A stretch of DNA of 64,000 nucleotides, taken from NCBI RefSeq assembly GCF_900167605.1, contig NZ_FUYH01000014.1, positions 1 through 64,000 of the forward strand. The letters are read 5' to 3'. Shown piece by piece: positions 25,683 through 35,697 of this stretch. Source of the stretch: Caloramator quimbayensis. GTDB lineage: Bacteria > Bacillota > Clostridia > Clostridiales > Caloramatoraceae. Made by a program: the position numbers and the translations under genes. Under the pieces are notes generated by a model that worked only from the letters and a program-made list of their open reading frames with translations, was not told where the DNA came from and did not search any database. The stretch's first letter is position 1. Every line of letters begins with the position of its first letter.

Positions 25683-26843
25683 ATGTCTAAAGAAAATGTA
25701 AAAAAAATAATTGGTGAAGTATTTAATGAAATAGCCGATGCAATACAAAGTGGAGAATTTGGTAAAAAAGTAAAGATAGGATTAACAACTCTTGGAAGCG
25801 AACATGGGATGGATGAACTTATAAAAGCTGCAGAATTAGCATCAAGAAAATATAAAGATTTTGAAGTTGTATTAATAGGACCAAAGGTTAGTACTAATCT
25901 TAAAACATATGAAGCAAATTCTGATGAAGAAGGTCATAAATTAATGGAAGAGCTTCTCGATAGTGGAGAAATTCAAGGCTGCGTAACACAGCATTACAAT
26001 TTCCCAATTGGAGTTTCAACAGTTGGGAGAGTAATTACTCCGGGCAGAGGAAAGGAAATGATTATATCTACAACAACAGGTACCTCATCGACAAATAGAG
26101 TTGAAGGTATGGTTAAAAATGCGATTTACGGCATAATAGCTGCAAAAGCATGTGGAATAGAAAATCCTTCTATTGGCATTTTAAATGTTGATGGAGCAAG
26201 ACAAGTTGAAAGAATATTAAAAAATATAAATGATAAAGGATATAAAATAAACTTTTCTGAGTCTATCAGAGCTGATGGAGGCTGCGTTATGAGAGGGAAT
26301 GACCTTCTATCAGGCACTCCTGATGTTATGGTTACAGACACTTTAACAGGAAATCTTTTAATAAAGATATTCTCATCCTTTACTACAGGAGGAGATTATG
26401 AATCTTTGGGATATGGCTATGGTCCTGGAATTGGTGAAGGATATCACAGGCTCATTTGTATTATATCGAGGGCCTCAGGAGCACCTTTAATATCTGAAGC
26501 ATTAAGATACTGTGCTACCTGTGCCCAAAACAATATAATTAAAATTGCTGAGGAAGAATTTAAAAAATTAAATAATATTGGATTTAAAGAGCTGCTTAAG
26601 GAAGTAAATCAAGTTGAAGATAATAAAAATGCTGAACCAATACAGCCCCCTGCAAAAAAGGTTGTTACATTCACAATTTCAGGAATTGATATACTTGAAT
26701 TAGAAAATGCAGTTAAAGAATTGTGGAAAAACAACATATATTCTCAAAGCGGAATGGGGTGTACAGGACCAGTTGTACTTGTTGCAGATGAAGATGCTGA
26801 AAAGGCAAAGGAAGTATTAACCAAAAAAGGATACATATCCTAA
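25683..26843 (+). CDS. grdD: Glycine reductase protein C alpha subunit GrdD
   Basis: 386 residues, PlsX/phosphotransacetylase-like fold, which fits release of acetyl phosphate. Recognisable blocks are GLTTLGSEHGMDELIKAA near the N-terminus and SGMGCTGPVVLVADEDAEKA at the C-terminus. Last gene of the operon; a long perfect terminator follows. AGAGGTGATACT precedes the ATG. Confidence 0.94.
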   Translation: MSKENVKKIIGEVFNEIADAIQSGEFGKKVKIGLTTLGSEHGMDELIKAAELASRKYKDFEVVLIGPKVSTNLKTYEANSDEEGHKLMEELLDSGEIQGCVTQHYNFPIGVSTVGRVITPGRGKEMIISTTTGTSSTNRVEGMVKNAIYGIIAAKACGIENPSIGILNVDGARQVERILKNINDKGYKINFSESIRADGGCVMRGNDLLSGTPDVMVTDTLTGNLLIKIFSSFTTGGDYESLGYGYGPGIGEGYHRLICIISRASGAPLISEALRYCATCAQNNIIKIAEEEFKKLNNIGFKELLKEVNQVEDNKNAEPIQPPAKKVVTFTISGIDILELENAVKELWKNNIYSQSGMGCTGPVVLVADEDAEKAKEVLTKKGYIS

Positions 26844-26885
26844 TTTAAACAAATAACCTACTTTATAGTAGGTTATTTGTTTAAA
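26844..26885 (+). terminator. Terminator of the grd operon
   Basis: A 19-bp perfect stem: TTTAAACAAATAACCTACT, loop TTAT, AGTAGGTTATTTGTTTAAA. It also works on the other strand. Confidence 0.88.
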
Positions 26886-26925
26886 TAAAATTAACATATA
26901 TATTCAATATTTGAATAAAATTATA

Positions 26926-26953
26926 TTGAAAAGTTTATAATATATGTTATAAA
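26926..26953 (+). promoter_or_regulatory. Putative promoter of nucleoside transporter operon
   Basis: TTGAAA, 16-nt spacer, TATAAA, about 125 nt before the lipoprotein gene. Confidence 0.5.
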
Positions 26954-27078
26954 TTATAAGTATAAGAATATGTATAAAAAATAATTAGTAAAGAAAAAAT
27001 AAAAGAAGGATTTTAGAAAAAAATGAAGAATATTTATTTGTTAGAAAAATTAATTTACATAAAGGGGGAGTATTAAAA

Positions 27079-28164
27079 ATGAAAAAATTATTATCAATTG
27101 TTTTAGCTGTTTTAGTTACTGCAAGCCTTTTTGCTGGCTGCGGACAACAGCAGCAACAGCAGTCACAACAACAGCAACAACAGCAGGAACAACCTAAAAA
27201 AATTGAAACAAGCGTTAAGATTGGTCTTGCTACAGATGAAGGTGGTAAGGGAGACAAGTCATTTAACGATGCAGCAATTGCTGGACTAGATAAGATTGCA
27301 AGCGAGTATACTGTAGAACCAGTTATACTTGAGTCAAAGCAGAACGACCAGTATGAACCAAATCTTAAGAACCTTGCTTCAGCAAATGATCTTGTTTTTG
27401 CTGTAGGGTTTAAGATGCAGGATGCTTTAACAAAGGTTGCAAAGGCATATCCTGACAAGAAGTTTGCTATTATCGATTCAGTAGTTGAACTTCCAAACGT
27501 TGAGTCAATATGTTTCAAGGAAGAAGAAGGTTCATTCCTTATGGGAGTTATAGCTGCAAAGACTTCCCAAACTGGAAAGATTGGATTTGTAGGCGGTAGC
27601 GATATGCCTCTTATTCAAAAGTTTGAAGCAGGATTTATAGCTGGTGTTAAGTCAGTAAATCCTGAGGCAGCTAAGGATCTCGAAAATAGAAAGAATGTAA
27701 AATATGCAAACAGCTTCAGCGATATAAACAAAGGATATGAGCTTGCAAAATCACTTTACAATTCAGGATGCGATGTTATATATCATGCTGCTGGAGGAGT
27801 TGGACTTGGAGTATTCAATGCAGCAAAAGAAATGAAAAAATGGGCAATAGGTGTTGACTCTGACCAAGCTTTAACAGTACCAGATGCAAAGGATGTTATT
27901 CTTTGCTCAATGCTTAAGAGAGTTGACGTTGGAACATATTCTGCATCTAAAGATACAATAGAAAATAAGTTCCAAGGCGGAAAAACATTAATTCTTGGAC
28001 TTAAGGAAGATGGAGTTGGAGTATCACCAACAGTTAACCCAGCTGTTCAGCAATCAACTCTTGATCTTGCAAACAAATATAAAGAAGCAATAGTAAATGG
28101 AACAATAGTTGTTCCTTCTACACTCGATGATGTTAAGAAATTCCAGCCAGTTGAAATTAAATAG
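27079..28164 (+). CDS. BMP family ABC transporter substrate-binding lipoprotein
   Basis: 361 residues. The lipoprotein signal is MKKLLSIVLAVLVTASLFAGC with the lipid-carrying Cys21, followed by a low-complexity glutamine-rich linker (about residues 23-39) that tethers the domain to the membrane. The mature domain starts KIGLATDEGGKGDKSFNDAA, the BMP/PnrA hallmark, and includes HAAGGVGLGVF and WAIGVDSDQ. BMP proteins bind nucleosides. It is followed by one ATPase and two permeases. The glycine-reductase-sized codon bias (many AAG) suggests high expression. Confidence 0.92.
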   Translation: MKKLLSIVLAVLVTASLFAGCGQQQQQQSQQQQQQQEQPKKIETSVKIGLATDEGGKGDKSFNDAAIAGLDKIASEYTVEPVILESKQNDQYEPNLKNLASANDLVFAVGFKMQDALTKVAKAYPDKKFAIIDSVVELPNVESICFKEEEGSFLMGVIAAKTSQTGKIGFVGGSDMPLIQKFEAGFIAGVKSVNPEAAKDLENRKNVKYANSFSDINKGYELAKSLYNSGCDVIYHAAGGVGLGVFNAAKEMKKWAIGVDSDQALTVPDAKDVILCSMLKRVDVGTYSASKDTIENKFQGGKTLILGLKEDGVGVSPTVNPAVQQSTLDLANKYKEAIVNGTIVVPSTLDDVKKFQPVEIK

Positions 28165-28249
28165 TCAGCATTTTAGACAGACTTATTTGGAGAATTTCTA
28201 TAATTATTATCAATTTTATATTGAAATATAATTATAGGGGTAATTAAAA

Positions 28250-28277
28250 GCTAGATGCTCCAGCATCTAGCTTTTTT
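28250..28277 (+). terminator. Partial terminator inside nucleoside transporter operon
   Basis: GCTAGATGCT, loop CC, AGCATCTAGC, then TTTTTT. Between the binding-protein and ATPase genes it would let the abundant lipoprotein be made in excess. Confidence 0.85.
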
Positions 28278-28311
28278 AAGCCATATAGAAAGATGGAGAG
28301 GAGGATGAATA

Positions 28312-29847
28312 ATGGATTTTGTTGTAGAAATGAAAGGAATAACAAAGGTATTTCCAGGAGTTAGAGCAAATGAAAACGTAAACTTTCAGCTCAAAAAAGG
28401 TGAAATACATGTTTTGCTTGGTGAAAATGGAGCAGGGAAAACCACTCTTATGAATATACTATATGGACTATATCAGCCTGATGAAGGAGAAATATTTGTA
28501 AAGGGGAAAAAAATAAATATTAAATCCCCATCGGATGCTATTGCTAATGGAATTGGTATGGTTCATCAGCATTTTATGCTTGTGCAGAATTTTACTGTTG
28601 CAGAAAATATTGTTTTGGGTAAAGAACCTAAAAAATCTATAAATTTGGATATGAATAAAGCTGTAGAGGATACAAAAAAAATTGCAGATGCCTATGGATT
28701 TAAAATAGACCCTAATTCTGTAATTGAAGATATTACAGTTGGACAGCAGCAGAAAGTTGAAATATTAAAAGCACTTTATAGAGGAGCTGAAATTTTAATC
28801 CTCGATGAACCTACAGCGGTTTTGACACCTCAGGAAATAGAAGAATTAGGTGTAATACTTAAAAATCTCGTTAAAGAGGGCAAATCCATTATATTAATTA
28901 CCCATAAACTAAAGGAAGTAATGGGTATGAGTGACAGAGTAACAATTATAAGACGTGGAAAGGTAATAAATACAGTTAATACTAAGGAGACTAATATTGA
29001 GCAGCTTGCTGAGATGATGGTTGGAAGGAAGGTAAACTTAGTTGTTGAAAAAAAACCTGCTAATCCAAAGGAAGTAATCTTTAAAGTTGAAAAACTTGAA
29101 GCTCTCGACCATAGAGGACTTTTAGCACTCAAGGGAATAGATTTACAGGTTAGGGCAGGTGAAATTCTTGGTATAGCAGGTGTAGATGGCAATGGTCAAA
29201 CTGAACTCCTTGAGGTAATAACAGGACTTAGGAAAGCTAAAAGCGGAAAAGTTATAATAAATAATAAAGATGTAACTGGCAAAAGTCCTAAAGAAATAAT
29301 AGAATCTGGTATAAGCAATATACCTGAGGACAGGCATAAGAGAGGACTTGTATTAAAATATTCTCTTGCGGAAAACTCTATATTAGGTATGCATAGTAAA
29401 AAACCTTTTGCTAATGGAATAATGATGAACTATGCAAAAATAAAGGAATTTGCAAGGAAGCTTATTGATGAATTTGATGTTAGAACTCCTAATGAGGATG
29501 TGGCTGCATCAAGCTTATCAGGAGGAAATCAGCAGAAGATGGTTGTTGCAAGAGAGATTGCAAAGGATCCTGATTTGATAATAGCAGCACAGCCAACCCG
29601 TGGACTTGATGTTGGAGCTATTGAATATATTCATAAGAGGCTTGTTGCTGAAAGGGATAAAGGCAGAGGTGTACTTCTTGTTTCATTAGAGCTTGATGAA
29701 GTTATGGCGCTTTCTGATAGAATAGCTGTAATTTATGATGGAGAAATAGTTGGAGTCCTTGATGCAAAGGATGCAACAGAAAATGACCTTGGAATACTTA
29801 TGGCTGGAGGAACATTAGAATCGCAAAGTAAAGGAGGGGTACAATGA
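28312..29847 (+). CDS. Nucleoside ABC transporter ATP-binding protein (two NBDs)
   Basis: 511 residues with two fused nucleotide-binding domains. NBD1 has Walker A GENGAGKTTLM (about 40-50), a weak signature region ITVGQQQKVEILKAL and Walker B ILILDEPTAVL. NBD2 has a degenerate P-loop GVDGNGQTELLE (about 288-299), signature LSGGNQQKMVVARE (about 403-416) and LIIAAQPTRGLD. This layout is that of the YufO/NupO and RbsA-like family. Four bases overlap the next gene. Confidence 0.93.
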   Translation: MDFVVEMKGITKVFPGVRANENVNFQLKKGEIHVLLGENGAGKTTLMNILYGLYQPDEGEIFVKGKKINIKSPSDAIANGIGMVHQHFMLVQNFTVAENIVLGKEPKKSINLDMNKAVEDTKKIADAYGFKIDPNSVIEDITVGQQQKVEILKALYRGAEILILDEPTAVLTPQEIEELGVILKNLVKEGKSIILITHKLKEVMGMSDRVTIIRRGKVINTVNTKETNIEQLAEMMVGRKVNLVVEKKPANPKEVIFKVEKLEALDHRGLLALKGIDLQVRAGEILGIAGVDGNGQTELLEVITGLRKAKSGKVIINNKDVTGKSPKEIIESGISNIPEDRHKRGLVLKYSLAENSILGMHSKKPFANGIMMNYAKIKEFARKLIDEFDVRTPNEDVAASSLSGGNQQKMVVAREIAKDPDLIIAAQPTRGLDVGAIEYIHKRLVAERDKGRGVLLVSLELDEVMALSDRIAVIYDGEIVGVLDAKDATENDLGILMAGGTLESQSKGGVQ

Positions 29848-30917
29848 AAAATAAAAAGATAATAAAATCTGTAGCCTCATCATTGTTATTCCCTTTAATT
29901 TCAATAATAGTTGCTATGTTTGTAGCAGTTATATTTGTTATGTGGGCAAAACATATAAGCTTTTTTAAAGGCGTTCAGGTTATGTTCAAGGCTATATGGA
30001 ATGGAAGTTTCGGAAGAAAGGATAGTTTTATTGAGACTTTAGTATATGTTATACCTCTTCTTTTTACTGGGCTTGCAAATGCTGTTGCCTTTAAGACAGG
30101 GCTTTTCAATATAGGAGTAGAAGGAGAGTTTATGATAAGCATTACAGTTGGAGCAATCGTTGGTATAATTCCAGGGATACCACCTGTAATCCATGTAATA
30201 CTCGTACTTATTGCTGGAACCCTTGCAGGAGTTCTATGGGCAGGGATAGTAGGATATCTTAAGGCTAAAGTAGGTTCAAATGAAGTAGTTAATTCAATTA
30301 TGATGAACTATATAGCATTATATTTTTCTAATTACCTTATAATGGGACCGTTTAATAAAAAAGGTCTTGCGCAGACTGCAGACATCCAGCCTTCAGCGAT
30401 GCTTTGGAGGTTTTTAGGAGATGATTATAGAGTAAATATAGGACTTTATATAGGTCTTTTAATGGTGGTGCTCATATATATATTCTTTTGGAAAACTACA
30501 TGGGGATATGAAATCAGGGCTGTTGGAATAAATCAATATGCAGCTGAATACGGAGGAATTAACATTAAAAAGAATATAATTCTTGCTATGGCTATCTCTG
30601 GAGGAATAGCAGGTCTTGGAGGAGCAGTTTATGTATCAGGGATTCAGCATCATGCAATACAGATGGTTAGCTTTACGGGTTATGGCTTTGATGGAATTGC
30701 TGTTGCTCTTCTTGCTAAAAACAATCCAATAGGAATTATATTCTCAGCTCTTTTATTTGGAGCACTAAATACAAGCTCTATTTCACTTCAGATGGCAAAT
30801 ATACCAAAACAAATAGTATTTTTAATTCAAGCTATAATACTTATATTTGTTGCAGCTGATTATGTATATAAATGGATTGCAGAAAAGAGAAAGAAGGGGG
30901 CGCTTTTAAATGAATAA
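29844..30917 (+). CDS. Nucleoside ABC transporter permease (first)
   Basis: 357 residues, about nine membrane helices, BPD_transp_2 family (YufP/NupP-like). Conserved stretches include ANAVAFKTGLFNIGVEGEFMI and VVNSIMMNYIALYFSNYLI, with GINIKKNIILAMAISGGIAGLGGA as the cytoplasmic coupling region. The start overlaps the ATPase stop by 4 bp and the next permease overlaps its end by 8 bp, so translation is coupled. Confidence 0.93.
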   Translation: MKNKKIIKSVASSLLFPLISIIVAMFVAVIFVMWAKHISFFKGVQVMFKAIWNGSFGRKDSFIETLVYVIPLLFTGLANAVAFKTGLFNIGVEGEFMISITVGAIVGIIPGIPPVIHVILVLIAGTLAGVLWAGIVGYLKAKVGSNEVVNSIMMNYIALYFSNYLIMGPFNKKGLAQTADIQPSAMLWRFLGDDYRVNIGLYIGLLMVVLIYIFFWKTTWGYEIRAVGINQYAAEYGGINIKKNIILAMAISGGIAGLGGAVYVSGIQHHAIQMVSFTGYGFDGIAVALLAKNNPIGIIFSALLFGALNTSSISLQMANIPKQIVFLIQAIILIFVAADYVYKWIAEKRKKGALLNE

Positions 30918-31845
30918 CACAGGACTTCCTATAATTGTTGCACTGCTTGCTTCAACTTTAAGGCTTGCAACTCCATTAATATTTGCTGCCCTTGGAGGAC
31001 TTTTCTCAGAAAAATCAGGTGTAGTTAACATAGGCCTTGAGGGAATGCTGACGATTGGTGCATTTTTTGCAGTTTATGGTTCCTTTAAAACTAATAATCC
31101 ATGGATAGGTATCATATTTGCTGTAATTTCTGGTGCAGCTATAGCAGCTGTTCATGCTTTCTTGAGCATACATTTAAAAGCTGATCAGACTATATCTGGT
31201 GTTGCTATAAATATATTTGCTGCTGCAATAACAAGCTACCTATTAATGGTTCTATTTAATAGGCAAGGACAAACTGATGGTGTAACACCTCTTTATTATC
31301 CTAAAGAAGCAATGCAGAGTATTCCTGTTATTGGTAAATTCCTTGGGGAACTTAATTGGTATGTATTTATAGCTATTGCTTTAGTAATAGTTACAAATTA
31401 CATATTTTATAAAACACCATTAGGGCTTAGAATAAGAGCTGTTGGTGAACATCCTAAGGCAGCAGACACATTAGGCATCGGTGTTTATGGAATAAGATAT
31501 CTTTGTGTAATATTATCTGGTGCATTAGCAGGGCTTGGAGGGGCATCATTATCCCTTAGCAATACCAATCTTTTTAGAGAAGGTATGGTTAGTGGTAAGG
31601 GTTTTATTGCAATTGCAGCTATGATATTTGGTAATTATAAACCCTTTGGAGCTCTTTGGGCATGTTTAATATTTGCCCTCGCAGATGCGTTCCAAATCGT
31701 TGCTCAAGGATTGGGATGGCCATTCCCAACAGAGTTTTATTCAGCAATACCTTTTATTATAACTATGATAGTTCTTTCAGGCTTTGTAGGGAAAACAGTT
31801 CCTCCTGCGGCCGATGGAATACCCTACGAAAAAGGAGAGAAATAA
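30910..31845 (+). CDS. Nucleoside ABC transporter permease (second)
   Basis: 311 residues, about nine helices, BPD_transp_2 family (YufQ/NupQ-like), with LFSEKSGVVNIGLEGMLTIGAF and GVYGIRYLCVILSGALAGLGGA. It completes the heterodimeric membrane part of the BMP-type importer. AAGGGGG lies upstream, and a terminator overlaps its stop codon. Confidence 0.93.
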   Translation: MNNTGLPIIVALLASTLRLATPLIFAALGGLFSEKSGVVNIGLEGMLTIGAFFAVYGSFKTNNPWIGIIFAVISGAAIAAVHAFLSIHLKADQTISGVAINIFAAAITSYLLMVLFNRQGQTDGVTPLYYPKEAMQSIPVIGKFLGELNWYVFIAIALVIVTNYIFYKTPLGLRIRAVGEHPKAADTLGIGVYGIRYLCVILSGALAGLGGASLSLSNTNLFREGMVSGKGFIAIAAMIFGNYKPFGALWACLIFALADAFQIVAQGLGWPFPTEFYSAIPFIITMIVLSGFVGKTVPPAADGIPYEKGEK

Positions 31846-31872
31846 GCATCCAATTGGATGCTTATTTTTTTA
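31841..31872 (+). terminator. Terminator of nucleoside transporter operon
   Basis: AATAAGCATCC, loop AATT, GGATGCTTATT, then a T-run; it overlaps the stop codon. Confidence 0.9.
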
Positions 31873-31959
31873 AGCCTCTATACTATAAGAATTTGTTGAA
31901 ATATGTTATAATATTTTCGTATAAAAAATCAACATTCAGAAAAATTTGGAGGTATGCTT

Positions 31960-33327
31960 ATGAAGCTCGATTATAATCTTAAACTTCAACAGGAACAAAG
32001 ACTTATAATGACTCAGGAGCTGCAGCTTGCTGTAAAGCTTTTGCAGCTGAATTCAGTCGAGCTAAATGAGTATGTTGAAGAACAGCTTATAGAAAATCCT
32101 CTTCTTGAAAGGGATGAAAAAGAAAAGGAAGAAAAAGAAGATAAGGAAGAAATAATAGATTTTATCAATTACTTAGATGAATATAGAGATGAAGAACAAA
32201 ATTTTGATGAGGACAAAGAATATATTTCACCTTTGAATTTTGTAATAAAACAAACATCTCTTTGGGATTATCTGAAAGAACAATTGATGTTGTCACCGAT
32301 AAATAAAATAGATAGAAAGATTGGGGATTTTGTAATTGATTGTATAGATGAAAATGGATATTTAACAACTGATATCAATGAAATATCAAAAAAGCTTAAT
32401 GTTAATATTGAAAATGTTGAAAGAATAATCTCGCTTATACAAACCTTTGAGCCTTCTGGGGTATGTTCGAGGGATATTAAGGAATGCCTTATTATACAAT
32501 TAAAAAATAGGGATATTGATGATCCTATATTGGAAAATATAATAAATACGATGCTTCAAGAAGTAGGAGAGGGCAATATAATAAAAATAGCAAAGGAAAA
32601 CGGAATAAGCAATGAAAAAGCTTTAGAGTATATAAATATAATAAAAACTCTTGATCCAAAACCGGGTGTTAGGTATAGCTCTGATGAAACTAAGTATATT
32701 GTACCCGATGTTATACTTGAAAAAATAGATGGTAAATATGTTGTAACAGTTAATGAAGATTGTGTTCCTAATTTAAAAATAAACTCATTGTATAGGAAAC
32801 TTATTAATAATAAAAACTGTCCTGAGTATAATTATGTAAAAGAAAAATTGTCTTCAGCATTGTGGCTTATAAAAAGCATTGAGCAAAGGATAGAAACCAT
32901 CAAAAAAGTTGTTACTGCCATTGTTGAGTATCAAATTGATTTTTTTGAATATGGAAGCGATTTAAAACCTCTTACATTAAAACAAATAGCTGATATCACA
33001 TCACTTCATGAATCTACTGTAAGCAGGGCAGTAAAGGGAAAATATATACAAACTCCTAAAGGATTGTTTGAAATTAAGAATTTTTTTATAAAAGGAATAC
33101 AAACTAAAACAGGGGAGGATATTTCAACAGTTAGATTAAAAGAGAGAATTAAAGAAATAATTAAGTCTGAAAATATTGAAAATCCATTATCAGACCAGCA
33201 AATAGCAGATAAAATGAATAATGAAGGATTAAACATATCAAGAAGAACTGTAGCAAAGTATAGAGAAGAAATGAATATACCTTCTTCCTCTAAAAGAAAA
33301 AATAACATAAAATCCTATAATTTATAA
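31960..33327 (+). CDS. rpoN: RNA polymerase sigma-54 factor
   Basis: About 455 residues. The N-terminal region I (LKLQQEQRLIMTQELQLAVKLLQLN) is glutamine/leucine-rich as required for activator response, region II is acidic (about 45-75), and the core-binding and HTH regions follow. The RpoN box is RRTVAKYREEMNIPSSSKRK near the C-terminus, which reads the -24 promoter element. I moved the start to the second ATG (31960), seven bases after GGAGG. It lies just upstream of cggR, a common clostridial order, but the cggR promoter begins after its stop. A candidate activator lies at 62498-64000. Confidence 0.96.
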   Translation: MKLDYNLKLQQEQRLIMTQELQLAVKLLQLNSVELNEYVEEQLIENPLLERDEKEKEEKEDKEEIIDFINYLDEYRDEEQNFDEDKEYISPLNFVIKQTSLWDYLKEQLMLSPINKIDRKIGDFVIDCIDENGYLTTDINEISKKLNVNIENVERIISLIQTFEPSGVCSRDIKECLIIQLKNRDIDDPILENIINTMLQEVGEGNIIKIAKENGISNEKALEYINIIKTLDPKPGVRYSSDETKYIVPDVILEKIDGKYVVTVNEDCVPNLKINSLYRKLINNKNCPEYNYVKEKLSSALWLIKSIEQRIETIKKVVTAIVEYQIDFFEYGSDLKPLTLKQIADITSLHESTVSRAVKGKYIQTPKGLFEIKNFFIKGIQTKTGEDISTVRLKERIKEIIKSENIENPLSDQQIADKMNNEGLNISRRTVAKYREEMNIPSSSKRKNNIKSYNL

Positions 33328-33334
33328 TTATATA

Positions 33335-33363
33335 TTGAAAAAAAACAAAATGAATGATATATT
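33335..33363 (+). promoter_or_regulatory. Promoter of the cggR-gap operon
   Basis: TTGAAA, 17-nt spacer, TATATT; the CggR-type operator starts eight bases downstream. Confidence 0.75.
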
Positions 33364-33371
33364 TAAGATGT

Positions 33372-33449
33372 GGGACAGATAAATGACAAAGGGACATATG
33401 ATGTCCCATAACTTTTGAGATGGATGGGACAAAAATCATCCATAGGGAC
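33372..33449 (+). promoter_or_regulatory. Tandem CggR operator half-sites
   Basis: GGGAC occurs at 33372, 33391, 33426 and 33445, i.e. two pairs, each with exactly 19-nt spacing. The second member of the first pair is completed by TGTCCC at 33402-33407 (GGGAC, 6 nt, TGTCCC). The known B. subtilis CggR operator is two CGGGAC-N6-TGTC repeats. Here the first pair lies just after the promoter and the second lies in the leader before the cggR start. Confidence 0.75.
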
Positions 33450-33476
33450 AAGAATAATCCAAAGGAAGTGAAGTGG

Positions 33477-34511
33477 ATGAATAATATTCTCAGCCTTCAG
33501 CAAAGAATAATTCCTGAGATGATTGAACTTTTAAAAAAACGATATAAAATACTAAAGAGCATATATTATAATCAGCCGATAGGAAGAAGAGCTCTTTCTC
33601 AGGAACTTAACATGGGGGAGAGAATTGTAAGAACTGAAGTGAGCTTTTTAAAAGAGCAGGGACTTGTTGATATAAATTCTATTGGAATGATGATAACAGA
33701 AGATGGAGAAAATATACTTGAAAAATTAGAGGAAATGATTCATGAAATAAGCGGACTTTCTAATATAGAAGAGACTTTGCAAAAATATCTTGGAATTAAT
33801 AAAGTTAAAGTTATCCCAGGGGATATCGAAAGCGACAATACAGTTCTTAAAGAAATGGGAAGGATTGCCGCTAACTATATAAAAAGCCTTATAGAAGATA
33901 ATTATATTATTGCTGTTACAGGAGGAAGTTCTGTAGCACAGGTTGTAGAAAATTTTCCAAAAATAAACAAAAACAATCTTCTTGTAATTCCGGCGCGCGG
34001 TGGAATAGGCAGAATAGTTGAGACTCAGGCAAGCACTCTTGCATCAAAACTTGCTTTAAGAATTGGTGCAGGCTATAAATTACTACATGTTCCCGATAAT
34101 TTAAGCCGTGACGCTCTTGAAACGATGCTTAATGAGCCAGATATAAAGGATACAGTTGAAAAAATTTCAAAATCTAATATACTGATATTTGGGATAGGAA
34201 GAGCAGATGAAATGGCAAAAAGAAGAGGCCTTTCTGATGATGAAATAAATGAGCTTCTTCAAAAAGGAGCTGTTGCTGAAGCTTTTGGCTGCTATTTTAA
34301 TAAAGCCGGTGAAATTATATATAAGACTCCCACAATGACTTTAGATTTTGAAGATGTTAAAAATATTGAGCATATTATTGCAATTGCTGGGGGAAAAAGC
34401 AAGGCACAGGCAGTTGAGGCAGTTAAAACAAAAAATCCTAATATGGTTTTAGTAACCGATGAAGGATGTGCTTTGGAGTTATTGAAATTAAAGGGTGATA
34501 TTAAAAAGTGA
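33477..34511 (+). CDS. cggR: Central glycolytic genes regulator CggR (SorC family)
   Basis: About 344 residues. N-terminal winged helix (QPIGRRALSQELNMGERIVRTEVSFL, read in two parts around residues 35-60) and a C-terminal SorC sugar-phosphate-binding domain (ITGGSSVAQVVENF, PARGGIGRIVETQA). In Bacillus, fructose-1,6-bisphosphate releases CggR from its operator upstream of its own gene. I chose the ATG at 33477 because it gives the family N-terminus (MNNILSLQQRIIPEMIELL) and follows AAGGAAGTG. First gene of the glycolytic operon. Confidence 0.93.
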   Translation: MNNILSLQQRIIPEMIELLKKRYKILKSIYYNQPIGRRALSQELNMGERIVRTEVSFLKEQGLVDINSIGMMITEDGENILEKLEEMIHEISGLSNIEETLQKYLGINKVKVIPGDIESDNTVLKEMGRIAANYIKSLIEDNYIIAVTGGSSVAQVVENFPKINKNNLLVIPARGGIGRIVETQASTLASKLALRIGAGYKLLHVPDNLSRDALETMLNEPDIKDTVEKISKSNILIFGIGRADEMAKRRGLSDDEINELLQKGAVAEAFGCYFNKAGEIIYKTPTMTLDFEDVKNIEHIIAIAGGKSKAQAVEAVKTKNPNMVLVTDEGCALELLKLKGDIKK

Positions 34512-34549
34512 TGTACTGCTAAGATTAAAAATCAAGGCAGATTATATAA

Positions 34550-35587
<1,038 letters not shown>

Positions 35588-35600
35588 TACATAAGAAAAT

Positions 35601-35665
35601 TCCGGATTGTGGCCGGATAATCAGCTAAGATTATAAATCGTGTCCGGTTCTTATAGGGCCGGACA
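35601..35665 (+). other. Two hairpins in the gap-pgk spacer
   Basis: TCCGG/CCGGA (35601-35617) and TGTCCGG/CCGGACA (35641-35665), the latter followed by TTACTTTTATA. The shared TCCGG arms could also pair with each other. They may be an attenuator or mRNA processing/stability element setting gap above pgk. Confidence 0.55.
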
Positions 35666-35697
35666 TTACTTTTATAAATAAATAAGGAGATGATACT

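Noticed and set aside
27130-27195. Possible tandem repeat / CRISPR-like repetition
   Set aside because: It is an in-frame CAG/CAA glutamine linker in a lipoprotein; no spacers. No CRISPR array was seen anywhere in the window.
26985-27518. 177-codon minus-strand frame with a run of cysteines
   Set aside because: The Cys run is the complement of the CAG/CAA repeat encoding the glutamine linker of the BMP lipoprotein.
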